Source: Clostridium sp. 'deep sea'
Lineage (GTDB): Bacteria > Bacillota > UBA994 > PWPR01
Assembly (NCBI RefSeq): GCF_014931565.1
Contig: NZ_CP063353.1
Location: forward strand, 3,224,001-3,288,000
Direction: 5' to 3'
Length of the DNA: 64,000 bases
Positions 57,420-64,000 of this stretch are shown here, one piece after another. A model generated the notes under the pieces. The model was not told where the DNA came from. It saw only the letters and a list, made by a program, of their open reading frames with translations, and ran no database searches. The position numbers and the translations under genes were made by a program. The stretch's first letter is position 1; every line of letters begins with the position of its first letter.

Positions 57420-58244
57420 ATGAAATTTTTAATGAATATAGATAGAAGAATTATATATATCTTAGTATTTTTAGCAATAGCTATTCCAATGTTAAAGCCA
57501 GTTGGTTTGCCTTTTTCCATAAACGAATCTACTCAAAATTTCTTTAATGAAGTAGATGCGTTAAAGCCAGGAGACGTTGTTGTTGTGTCATATGATTACG
57601 ACCCAAGTTCTCAGGCTCAAATTGAGCCACAGGCTAAAGCAGTATTAAAACATCTGTATAATAAAGAAGGTATTAAAATTATTAACCTGGCATTTTGGCC
57701 ATCTGGTCCTCTATTTACAGATAAGTATCTTAAAGAAATGCAAGGATCTCATAATAAAGAGTATGGCGAAGACTATGTGTCCTTGGGTTATATAGCGGGT
57801 GGAGAAACTGCAATATCTTCTTTTGCAAAAGACATTAAAAAGTGCTTTTCTGTAGACAGATTAGGAAACAAAACTAGTAGCTTAGCCATGCTAAAAAATA
57901 TCAATAGTGCCAAAGATATTTCTCTATTTATAACCTTTGGCTCAGGTACACCAGGTCTTGCTGAACATATACGCCAAGTTCAAAGTGTTTATGGAACAAA
58001 AATGGTGGCAGGTATGAGCTCTGTTTCAGTTGCAGGTTATTTACCATACTATAATGCCGGACAAATTAAAGGTTACTTAAATGGTTTAAGGGGTGCCGCT
58101 GAGTATGAGACTCTTTTAAAAGAGCCTGGGGCAGCTACTTCAGCAATGGATTCATTATCTTTTGCCCACATGATAGTTATAGTATTTATTATACTGGGCA
58201 ATATTGCTTACTTTACTAATCCACAAAGAAAAATAAGGGGGTAA
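57420..58244 (+). CDS. membrane-anchored alpha/beta protein, cassette gene 3
   Basis: 274 residues: N-terminal helix (about 11-29), an alpha/beta domain outside or inside the membrane (DALKPGDVVVVSYDYDPSS, LGYIAGGE, FGSGTPGLAEHIRQ, MSSVSVAGYLPYY), and a C-terminal helix (about 247-265). The helix-domain-helix layout mirrors gene 1. No known function. Six bases before gene 4. Confidence 0.75.
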   Translation: MKFLMNIDRRIIYILVFLAIAIPMLKPVGLPFSINESTQNFFNEVDALKPGDVVVVSYDYDPSSQAQIEPQAKAVLKHLYNKEGIKIINLAFWPSGPLFTDKYLKEMQGSHNKEYGEDYVSLGYIAGGETAISSFAKDIKKCFSVDRLGNKTSSLAMLKNINSAKDISLFITFGSGTPGLAEHIRQVQSVYGTKMVAGMSSVSVAGYLPYYNAGQIKGYLNGLRGAAEYETLLKEPGAATSAMDSLSFAHMIVIVFIILGNIAYFTNPQRKIRG

Positions 58245-58250
58245 AAGTAT

Positions 58251-58838
58251 ATGCTTGGAACATGGTTAGCTGCCATAGGTACATTAGGGCTTATGTCATT
58301 TACAATTAAAGAAAATCCTTTTTACAGATTTGTTGAACATGTTTATGTAGGGATAGGTGCAGCACATTCACTTGTTATGGGCTGGGAGTCTTTAAAAACA
58401 ACTGCTTTTACTCCTATTGCTACAGGTAACTATCTTAAACTGATACCTGTTATTATTGGACTGCTGCTTTATACTAGATTTGCAAAGGGAGCAATATGGA
58501 TGTCACGTTATCCCCTAGCTATACTAGTTGGTATTGGTACAGGTTTAACTATAAAGGGTACAATTGGGGCTCAAATAATAAATCAAATACAAGCAACCAT
58601 ACTGCCATTAAATAGTATTAATAATGTTATTATTGTATTTGGTGTGATAACAGTGTTAATGTTCTTTTACTTTACTCGTAAAAACGACAATAAAATATTT
58701 AATGCCAGTAGCAAAGTTGGTCGTTATGTTATGATGATAGCTTTTGGCGCTTTATTTGGTAATGCTGTTATGGGTAGAATGAGCTTAATGATAGGTAGAG
58801 TTCAGTTTTTATTAGGAGATTGGTTAGGCTTACTTTAA
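58251..58838 (+). CDS. polytopic membrane protein, cassette gene 4
   Basis: 195 residues with about five or six membrane helices; a conserved-looking N-terminal segment NPFYRFVEHVYVGIGAAHSLVMGW. No recognised family. It ends the four-gene cassette and is followed by a strong terminator. With gene 2 it could form the membrane core that holds the two anchored domains of genes 1 and 3, which is inference only. Confidence 0.75.
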   Translation: MLGTWLAAIGTLGLMSFTIKENPFYRFVEHVYVGIGAAHSLVMGWESLKTTAFTPIATGNYLKLIPVIIGLLLYTRFAKGAIWMSRYPLAILVGIGTGLTIKGTIGAQIINQIQATILPLNSINNVIIVFGVITVLMFFYFTRKNDNKIFNASSKVGRYVMMIAFGALFGNAVMGRMSLMIGRVQFLLGDWLGLL

Positions 58839-58850
58839 TAATTATTGTAT

Positions 58851-58886
58851 AAGAGACTATGCTCAATTTTTAGCATAGTCTTTTTT
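58851..58886 (+). terminator. terminator of the four-gene membrane cassette
   Basis: AGACTATGCT / AGCATAGTCT stem, extendable by three pairs, with loop CAATTTTT, then TTTTT; 13 bases after the stop. Confidence 0.9.
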
Positions 58887-58920
58887 GACTCTATAAACTT
58901 TCTTAAAGTTTAGTCTTTAA

Positions 58921-58951
58921 TTGTTATAAACTACCTAAATAGTGGTATATA
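58921..58951 (+). promoter_or_regulatory. shared promoter motif, copy 1 (CPBP gene)
   Basis: TTGTTA (58921-58926), 19-bp spacer ending TAGTGG, then TATATA (58946-58951) and AC. The same layout is found at 61148 and 62506. Confidence 0.55.
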
Positions 58952-59063
58952 ACATTATATAATTACATATATATTACATTTAATGCAATTGTGAACTAAA
59001 GTATTTGTTTTGTAGTAAGTGATTAGTTATAAGTAGTTATAAACTAAAGACTGGAGAAAATAA

Positions 59064-60077
59064 ATGAAATGTAAATTTAGTACTATTGAAAAAAAACAAT
59101 TAAAGATATTTTTTATAGTAGCCTTTTTAGTTCCTATGTTATTAGGGGTGCTAATGGGCTACAGCTATTATCAAGGAAATAAAGTACATCTTTTTGCATT
59201 AACCTTTATGTTATATCCCGCAGCTGGTGTAATATTAGCTATTTATTTTACCAAAGATAAAGACGCCGTTATTCCCCAAAAAGCATATGCAACTCATTTA
59301 GTAACAACAGTATTACTTACCGTAATAACCATAGTGAATATTTTTAAACCTTCAGCAAATTTAGATTCACTTAGCCAAGTAATTATTTTAGTAGCTAGTG
59401 CACTATTTTTAATATTTGTTCATCATGAAAATCCAGAAATAAAAAAGAAATATAATCTTAATTTTAGGGGTCATGTCCATAAAAAACCTTGGATATACAT
59501 GTTGTTATTTGTATTATTATATATTACAAGAATTGTTTTTATAGCAGTATTTGATGGTGACTTAGAATCCATAAACACGCTATTTAGTATTCAAACATTG
59601 TTAGGTACTTTAAATTTAACTATTGCTTTTGTGTTTAGCTTTATCATGTTTTTTGGTGAGGAATATGGCTGGAGGTACTTTTTACAACCTTTTCTGCAAA
59701 AGAGAATGGGTAAACGTTTAGGTATAATTACTTTAGGTGTTATTTGGGGATTATGGCATCTGCCAATTATTATGTTTTTGTATAGTACCGAAACATGGTG
59801 TTTAGGTATAATTGGTCAACTTAGTACTTGCATTAGCTTAGCAATATTTTTTGGTTATGCTTACATGAAAACCAAAAACATATGGGTGCCTATTTTTATG
59901 CATTTCTTTAATAATAATTTTATAGCAGTACTAGTTGGAAATGTTGATTTTAAATACACTCTCCAGCTAAAAGACGTTGTTATTTTATTAATATCAAACG
60001 CAATTATATACGCTTCATTTATATTTGCAAAAGAATATAAAGCCAATAATACAACTAATCATAATGCTTCGTTATAA
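59064..60077 (+). CDS. CPBP family intramembrane metalloprotease (1)
   Basis: 337 residues, about eight helices. CPBP (Abi) motifs: EEYGWR (E-E-x-x-x-R), then GLWHLP and a third-motif His in MHFFNNNF, the metal ligands of Rce1-like proteases. Members cleave prenylated or other membrane proteins, or give bacteriocin self-immunity; the target here is unknown. ATG 59064 after CTGGAGA. Not closely similar to the next gene, so the two are separate members rather than a recent duplicate. Confidence 0.88.
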   Translation: MKCKFSTIEKKQLKIFFIVAFLVPMLLGVLMGYSYYQGNKVHLFALTFMLYPAAGVILAIYFTKDKDAVIPQKAYATHLVTTVLLTVITIVNIFKPSANLDSLSQVIILVASALFLIFVHHENPEIKKKYNLNFRGHVHKKPWIYMLLFVLLYITRIVFIAVFDGDLESINTLFSIQTLLGTLNLTIAFVFSFIMFFGEEYGWRYFLQPFLQKRMGKRLGIITLGVIWGLWHLPIIMFLYSTETWCLGIIGQLSTCISLAIFFGYAYMKTKNIWVPIFMHFFNNNFIAVLVGNVDFKYTLQLKDVVILLISNAIIYASFIFAKEYKANNTTNHNASL

Positions 60078-60254
60078 AATTACAAGCAGTATCTAAAACA
60101 TAAAAGTGTTTTAGTAAAGTAACTAATTCTTTTAGCACATATAAATAACTATGATAATTATATGCTTATTTATGTAATGTATAATTGACATAATTTAAAT
60201 TATATAATACCCTTAGTAAAAATTGTTTTCTAAAAATTACGAAAGGATTTGATT

Positions 60255-61079
60255 ATGAATAAACAGTTTAGTTTAAATGTCAAAAAAACATTGGGCTATT
60301 TTTTACTGATGATTTTTTTATTACAAGGTTTTAGTATAATAACCTTTTCAGTACTAAAAGGTCATCCGCAAAATGGAAATTTAATTTTATTAATAGATAT
60401 AGCTATCAGGTTAGCGGTCGCAGTCATTATAGTATTGCTTGTTAAAAAAAATGAAGGATTTTTAGGTATTAAATTAGTTGGTTATATTAATAAAAAATGG
60501 ATATTGGCAACAGCAGTATTTACTTTTGGATTACATATTTTAAACACCCAACTAACGAACTTCTTTTTACATATATTTCCTTTATCAGATAAATTAATAA
60601 GATTAGCTGAGCATTACGATAGTAATTCATCATTAGTAACAATAATACTTAGATTAATTTTAATAGCACCAATAACCGAAGAGCTAATATATAGAGGTAT
60701 ATTTGTGAATGGTTTAAGTAAGTTATATTCTAAAAAAACAACATTCATCCTTACAGCTGTTTTATTTGCAATTTCGCATGGAACTGCCCATCAAATTGCA
60801 CTTGCTTTTATTACAGGTATATTTTTAGCTTGGCTTTATCTTAAAACTGAATCATTACTATTAACTATAGGTGTACATATGGCAATGAATGGTTTACTGC
60901 CTTTTATAAGTCTATTGGGCATACATATAGAAGGATATACTAATGTAAACTTTGCTGTACCATCCTATCATGTTTGGTGGTGGGATATGGTCGGAATTGT
61001 GTGTTTAGTTTTAGGTGTTATATTATACAGAAATTGTAATAATAAAATTAATAATGCTGAAATAAACACAAACTTATAA
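60255..61079 (+). CDS. CPBP family intramembrane metalloprotease (2)
   Basis: 274 residues, about seven helices. Motifs are TEELIYRG (E-E-x-x-x-R), FAISHGTAH and HMAMNG. Start ATG 60255 after GAAAGGA; an in-frame TTG at 60249 is too close to the ribosome site. It has its own terminator downstream. It lacks the shared promoter motif that precedes the genes at 59064, 61237 and 62595. Confidence 0.87.
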   Translation: MNKQFSLNVKKTLGYFLLMIFLLQGFSIITFSVLKGHPQNGNLILLIDIAIRLAVAVIIVLLVKKNEGFLGIKLVGYINKKWILATAVFTFGLHILNTQLTNFFLHIFPLSDKLIRLAEHYDSNSSLVTIILRLILIAPITEELIYRGIFVNGLSKLYSKKTTFILTAVLFAISHGTAHQIALAFITGIFLAWLYLKTESLLLTIGVHMAMNGLLPFISLLGIHIEGYTNVNFAVPSYHVWWWDMVGIVCLVLGVILYRNCNNKINNAEINTNL

Positions 61080-61090
61080 AATGCTAACAA

Positions 61091-61140
61091 AAAAGAACTA
61101 TCGTATTTTGTAGTAATACTTAAACGGTAGTTCTTTTATG
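61091..61140 (+). terminator. terminator after CPBP gene 2
   Basis: 14-bp stem AAAAGAACTATCGT / ACGGTAGTTCTTTT (one G-U pair), 12 bases after the stop. Confidence 0.85.
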
Positions 61141-61147
61141 TTAGACA

Positions 61148-61178
61148 TTGTTTAAAATTACATTTATAGTGGTATATA
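61148..61178 (+). promoter_or_regulatory. shared promoter motif, copy 2 (S41 peptidase gene)
   Basis: TTGTTT (61148-61153), 19-bp spacer ending TAGTGG, TATATA (61173-61178), AC. The 14-mer TAGTGGTATATAAC is identical to copy 1. Confidence 0.55.
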
Positions 61179-61236
61179 ACAGTAATGTATTTACATATTT
61201 TTTTAATACATAATTTATATCATAAAAGGAGAACTA

Positions 61237-62439
61237 ATGAAGAAAAAATACATATCACTAATAATGGTTGTAACATTGCTAACTATGTTAACAGCTTGTT
61301 CTACAACTACTACTGCTCTAAAATATACTACCGAGCAAAAACAAGAAGACTTTTTATTTGCATATAACGTGTTAGCAAATGAGTACCCCTTATTTGCAGT
61401 TAAACAGCGCCAGCATAAAGTACAATGGTTAGCTAATAAAGACACATATCTTAAGAGAATAACAGAGACCAAAAATGATAAACAGTTTTATAAAGAATTA
61501 GCTTTAATTATAGCTGAAATAAAAGATGGACATACCAATGTCGTTTCGCCTACTTTTTATTACTATGTACAAGATTTATTAAAAAATTCAGAAGTAAATA
61601 GTGATAAATTTGTTAATGAATTTTTAGTAGAGCCATTAAATGACTCCCAAGAAGACTATAAATACTGGAATGAAGTTTTTGGCAACCCCAAAAAAGTAAC
61701 TCAAAAAGACATTAAAAACAATACCAAAAAAAGCGTAGATTTTAGTAGTTACCATAATGGAGACACAATATATATTAAGTTTAGTTCCTTTTCAGTCTCA
61801 GAAGAAGGCTGTCAGCAAGTATATGATTATATTGTAGAAAACAAAAATTGCTCAAATATAATTATAGATATAAGAGATAACTCTGGTGGCAGTGATTTGC
61901 AATGGATAAACAATATAGTATCACCACTAAATAATAATACATATCAAAATAATAAATATATGGCTTTACGTGGGGGAGAGATTAGTGAAAAATACACAAA
62001 AATTCTTGGTGGAAATAAAATAGCTATCTGCGAACGCCCAGAGTTACCAAATTACCCCCCAGAAATATCAACAGATTTTAAGTATTTACTTAAAACAGAG
62101 CAAAAAATTGTACCCCAAAAACCTATTGGCTTTACCGGAGATATATATGTACTTACTAACAAAAAAGTTTTTTCAGCTGGTGAAGGGTTTGCTACATTTT
62201 GCAAACGAACAGGCTTTGCAACATTAGTAGGAGAAAGAACTGGTGGTGATGGTGGTAGTACATCTCCTATTTTTGTTAAGCTACCTAATAGCGGTTTATT
62301 ACTAAGAATGCGTTTGCAAATGACCCTTAACCCCGATGGTTCAGCCAATGCAGAATACGGAACAGCACCAGATATTGAGGTAAAAGCAGAGCATGCGCTC
62401 ACAGAAACCTTAAAAATAATTGAGGGTAAAACTGAATAA
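61237..62439 (+). CDS. S41 family peptidase, lipoprotein
   Basis: 400-residue tail-specific-protease-like (S41/CtpA) lipoprotein. Signal peptide with lipobox LTAC, Cys21. The catalytic Ser313 lies in VFSAGEGFA, the strand DIRDNSGG (211-218) shapes the active site, and VGERTGGDGG follows. A DGHT turn is at 97-100. No PDZ domain is evident. Own promoter and terminator. The 3' end is almost identical in DNA to the next gene although the rest is only moderately alike. Confidence 0.87.
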   Translation: MKKKYISLIMVVTLLTMLTACSTTTTALKYTTEQKQEDFLFAYNVLANEYPLFAVKQRQHKVQWLANKDTYLKRITETKNDKQFYKELALIIAEIKDGHTNVVSPTFYYYVQDLLKNSEVNSDKFVNEFLVEPLNDSQEDYKYWNEVFGNPKKVTQKDIKNNTKKSVDFSSYHNGDTIYIKFSSFSVSEEGCQQVYDYIVENKNCSNIIIDIRDNSGGSDLQWINNIVSPLNNNTYQNNKYMALRGGEISEKYTKILGGNKIAICERPELPNYPPEISTDFKYLLKTEQKIVPQKPIGFTGDIYVLTNKKVFSAGEGFATFCKRTGFATLVGERTGGDGGSTSPIFVKLPNSGLLLRMRLQMTLNPDGSANAEYGTAPDIEVKAEHALTETLKIIEGKTE

Positions 62440-62460
62440 TACCTATTATTATAATATACT

Positions 62461-62497
62461 AAAGCTATTGCTTTTACTTTAAGTAATAGTTTTTTTA
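62461..62497 (+). terminator. terminator after first S41 peptidase gene
   Basis: AAAGCTATTGCTT / AAGTAATAGTTTT stem with G-U pairs, loop TTTACTT, then Ts; 22 bases after the stop. Confidence 0.82.
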
Positions 62498-62505
62498 TTC
62501 CATAT

Positions 62506-62536
62506 TTGTTTCAAACAACAATTATGGTGGTATATT
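62506..62536 (+). promoter_or_regulatory. shared promoter motif, copy 3 (second S41 gene)
   Basis: TTGTTT (62506-62511), 19-bp spacer ending TGGTGG, TATATT (62531-62536), AC. Same spacing as copies 1 and 2. Confidence 0.55.
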
Positions 62537-62594
62537 ACTATAGTTGATTTATATGTTTCTGCTAAATTTGTAGCAAGTTTAAGGAGAAAATTGT

Positions 62595-63803
62595 ATGATT
62601 AAAAAAATAAAATTACTAGTTCCTACTGCAATACTAATATTTTTACTTATTTTATCCACAACAGTACAGCCTATAGGTAATTATAGCTCTCAACAAAAGC
62701 AAGAAGATTTTTTATTTGTATACAACTTACTAGCCAAAGAATATCCTTTTTTTTCAATGTTAGAACGTAAATACAACATAAAGTGGCTGGCTAATAAAGA
62801 TACATATCTTGAGAGAATAAAAGCTACTAAAAATGATACTCAATTTTACACTGAGTTAAAGAATATTTTATGTGAGTTATATGATGGACACACTCATATT
62901 GTTTCTCCAAAATTTTATCACTATTTAAAAGAACTAGCTAATGATTTAGAGTTAGATTCTGATAAATACAATAATGAATTTTTAGTAAAGCCATTAAATA
63001 GTGCCCAAAGGCATTATGAATTTTGGACTAAAAAATTTGGTTACACACCAAAATCTTTTGAGCAAGAGAGCAACAACGTAAACAAAAAAAATTATATTTT
63101 TCAGAAATACCACAATGGAGAAACTATTTATCTTAAAATAAAATCTTTTAAAATGTCACATAAAGAATGTCAACAAGTATATGATTACATAATAAACAAT
63201 AAAGATTGTTCTTCTATTATTATAGATATTAGAGATAATAAAGGAGGCAATAGTGGTCAATGGCTTTATAATATTGTTTTTCCTTTAAATACTAAATCTC
63301 AAAAACATAACATGTATTATGCTTTACGTGGTGGTAAGTTAAGCGAAAAATTTGCTAAGATATTTGGCACAAAATACAAAGTAGAAATGTCTCAGCGTCC
63401 AATTTTACCAAACTATCCACCTGAATTAACAACTAATTTTAAATTCATCTTAAATAGAGAAGAAAAAATTAGCCCGAAAGATCCCATTGATTTTATTGGA
63501 AAAATATATGTGCTTATAAATAATAAAGTATATTCATCTGCAGAAAGTTTGGCACTTTTTTGTAAAAATACTGGTTTTGCAACTTTAGTAGGTGAACGAA
63601 CAAAAGGAGATGGTGGAGGTTTTTCACCTATTTTAGTAAAGTTACCTAATAGCGGTTTATTATTAAGAATGCGTTTGCAAATGGTCCTTAACCGCGATGG
63701 TTCAGCCAATGCAGAATACGGAACAGCACCAGATATTGAGGTAAAAGCAGCAGAAGCTTTAACAGAAACCTTAAAAATAATTGAACAAAAAACCAATAAA
63801 TAG
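62595..63803 (+). CDS. S41 family peptidase (paralogue)
   Basis: 402 residues, paralogue of the preceding gene. N-terminal hydrophobic segment (about 6-21) but no lipobox Cys, so it is probably secreted or membrane-anchored. Catalytic Ser314 in VYSSAESLA, DIRDNKGG and VGERTKGDGG are present. It shares about half its residues with the upstream protein overall, and nearly all in the last 35. ATG 62595 after AAGGAG. Confidence 0.86.
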   Translation: MIKKIKLLVPTAILIFLLILSTTVQPIGNYSSQQKQEDFLFVYNLLAKEYPFFSMLERKYNIKWLANKDTYLERIKATKNDTQFYTELKNILCELYDGHTHIVSPKFYHYLKELANDLELDSDKYNNEFLVKPLNSAQRHYEFWTKKFGYTPKSFEQESNNVNKKNYIFQKYHNGETIYLKIKSFKMSHKECQQVYDYIINNKDCSSIIIDIRDNKGGNSGQWLYNIVFPLNTKSQKHNMYYALRGGKLSEKFAKIFGTKYKVEMSQRPILPNYPPELTTNFKFILNREEKISPKDPIDFIGKIYVLINNKVYSSAESLALFCKNTGFATLVGERTKGDGGGFSPILVKLPNSGLLLRMRLQMVLNRDGSANAEYGTAPDIEVKAAEALTETLKIIEQKTNK

Positions 63804-63842
63804 TATGATTAAATAGCTTAGAATAAAAAGAGGAGACTCAAT

Positions 63843-64000
63843 ATGAAAAAGTTAATTGCTACTTTCGTATTATTAAGTCTAGTATTGATAGGCTGTGAAG
63901 TTCAGCAAGCTAATCAAACACTTGACCCTAATAATACAAATGAACATATTTTAGTTGGAACAGATTTGTATTCAATATACCAAAACAATTGGAAACAAAG
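63843..64000 (+). CDS. lipoprotein of unknown function (3' end outside window)
   Basis: The first 52 codons of a gene running off the right edge. A signal peptide with lipobox LIGC (Cys18) is clear. Start ATG 63843 after AGAGGAG. It lies 40 bases after the second S41 gene and may be co-transcribed with it. The rest is not visible, so no function is offered. Confidence 0.75.
   Translation, partial: MKKLIATFVLLSLVLIGCEVQQANQTLDPNNTNEHILVGTDLYSIYQNNWKQ

Noticed and set aside
60186-60204. TTGACA...TATAAT promoter before CPBP gene 2
   Set aside because: The spacer is only 12 bp, too short for a normal sigma-A promoter.
61185-61367. Plus-strand frame of 60 codons over the S41 gene start
   Set aside because: It overlaps the ribosome site and signal peptide of the S41 lipoprotein in another frame and has no own ribosome site.

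Overview
The window is an AT-rich chromosomal segment from what is most likely an anaerobic, amino-acid-fermenting low-GC Firmicute of the Clostridia. The reasons are strong AGGAGG-type ribosome sites, frequent TTG/GTG starts, sigma-A-type promoters, a purine operon in the Bacillus gene order, a PhoB-type two-component system beside an FtsX-type ABC exporter, and a complete clostridial lysine-fermentation operon. No rRNA, tRNA, phage or CRISPR array was seen. The species cannot be named from the sequence alone.

Layout. 1-5044: 3' part of an ABC permease gene, its ATPase, a response regulator and a histidine kinase. 5259-9100: a REP/RAYT region with one decayed and one intact IS200-like (RAYT) transposase gene, GTAG-headed palindromes and a roughly 143-bp tandem repeat array, flanking a serine hydrolase-TPR gene. 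9156-10956: an uncharacterised membrane-anchored protein and trmB. 11186-22943: a PurBox pair, a good promoter and purE-B-C-S-Q-L-F-M-N-H-D, in B. subtilis order but without purK. purB carries an in-frame TGA created by a short local duplication. 23112-39472: two tandem oligopeptide ABC transporter operons (oppA-oppB-oppC-fused oppDF-uncharacterised membrane protein), flanked by two VanW paralogues. 39672-41211: a histidine phosphatase and a TIM-barrel protein.

41259-54864: lysine fermentation to acetate and butyrate (kdd, kamB, kamC, kamD, kamE, kal, kce, kamA, crt, hbd, atoD, atoA, thl). The leader holds two tandem lysine riboswitches and three terminators. In each riboswitch the 3' strand of the aptamer basal stem is itself the 5' arm of the terminator, which predicts that lysine turns the operon on. 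54865-55993: a second REP-like repeat field, then a consensus promoter and a structured roughly 120-nt RNA. 55994-58838: a four-gene membrane-protein cassette of unknown function (the first gene resembles DUF6754). 59064-64000: two CPBP intramembrane proteases, two S41 peptidase paralogues and the start of a lipoprotein gene. Three of these genes share a very similar promoter.

The genes fit a peptide- and amino-acid-fermenting lifestyle. The two Opp systems would import peptides. Lysine released from them would be degraded by the Kam pathway: the aminomutases, Kdd, Kce and Kal lead to crotonyl-CoA, AtoDA exchanges CoA, and thiolase releases acetyl-CoA. The most notable observations are the tandem lysine ON-switch leader, the interrupted purB, the REP/RAYT system with REPs inside the transposase genes, the covarying oppA-oppB hairpin, and the uncharacterised four-gene cassette with its RNA leader.
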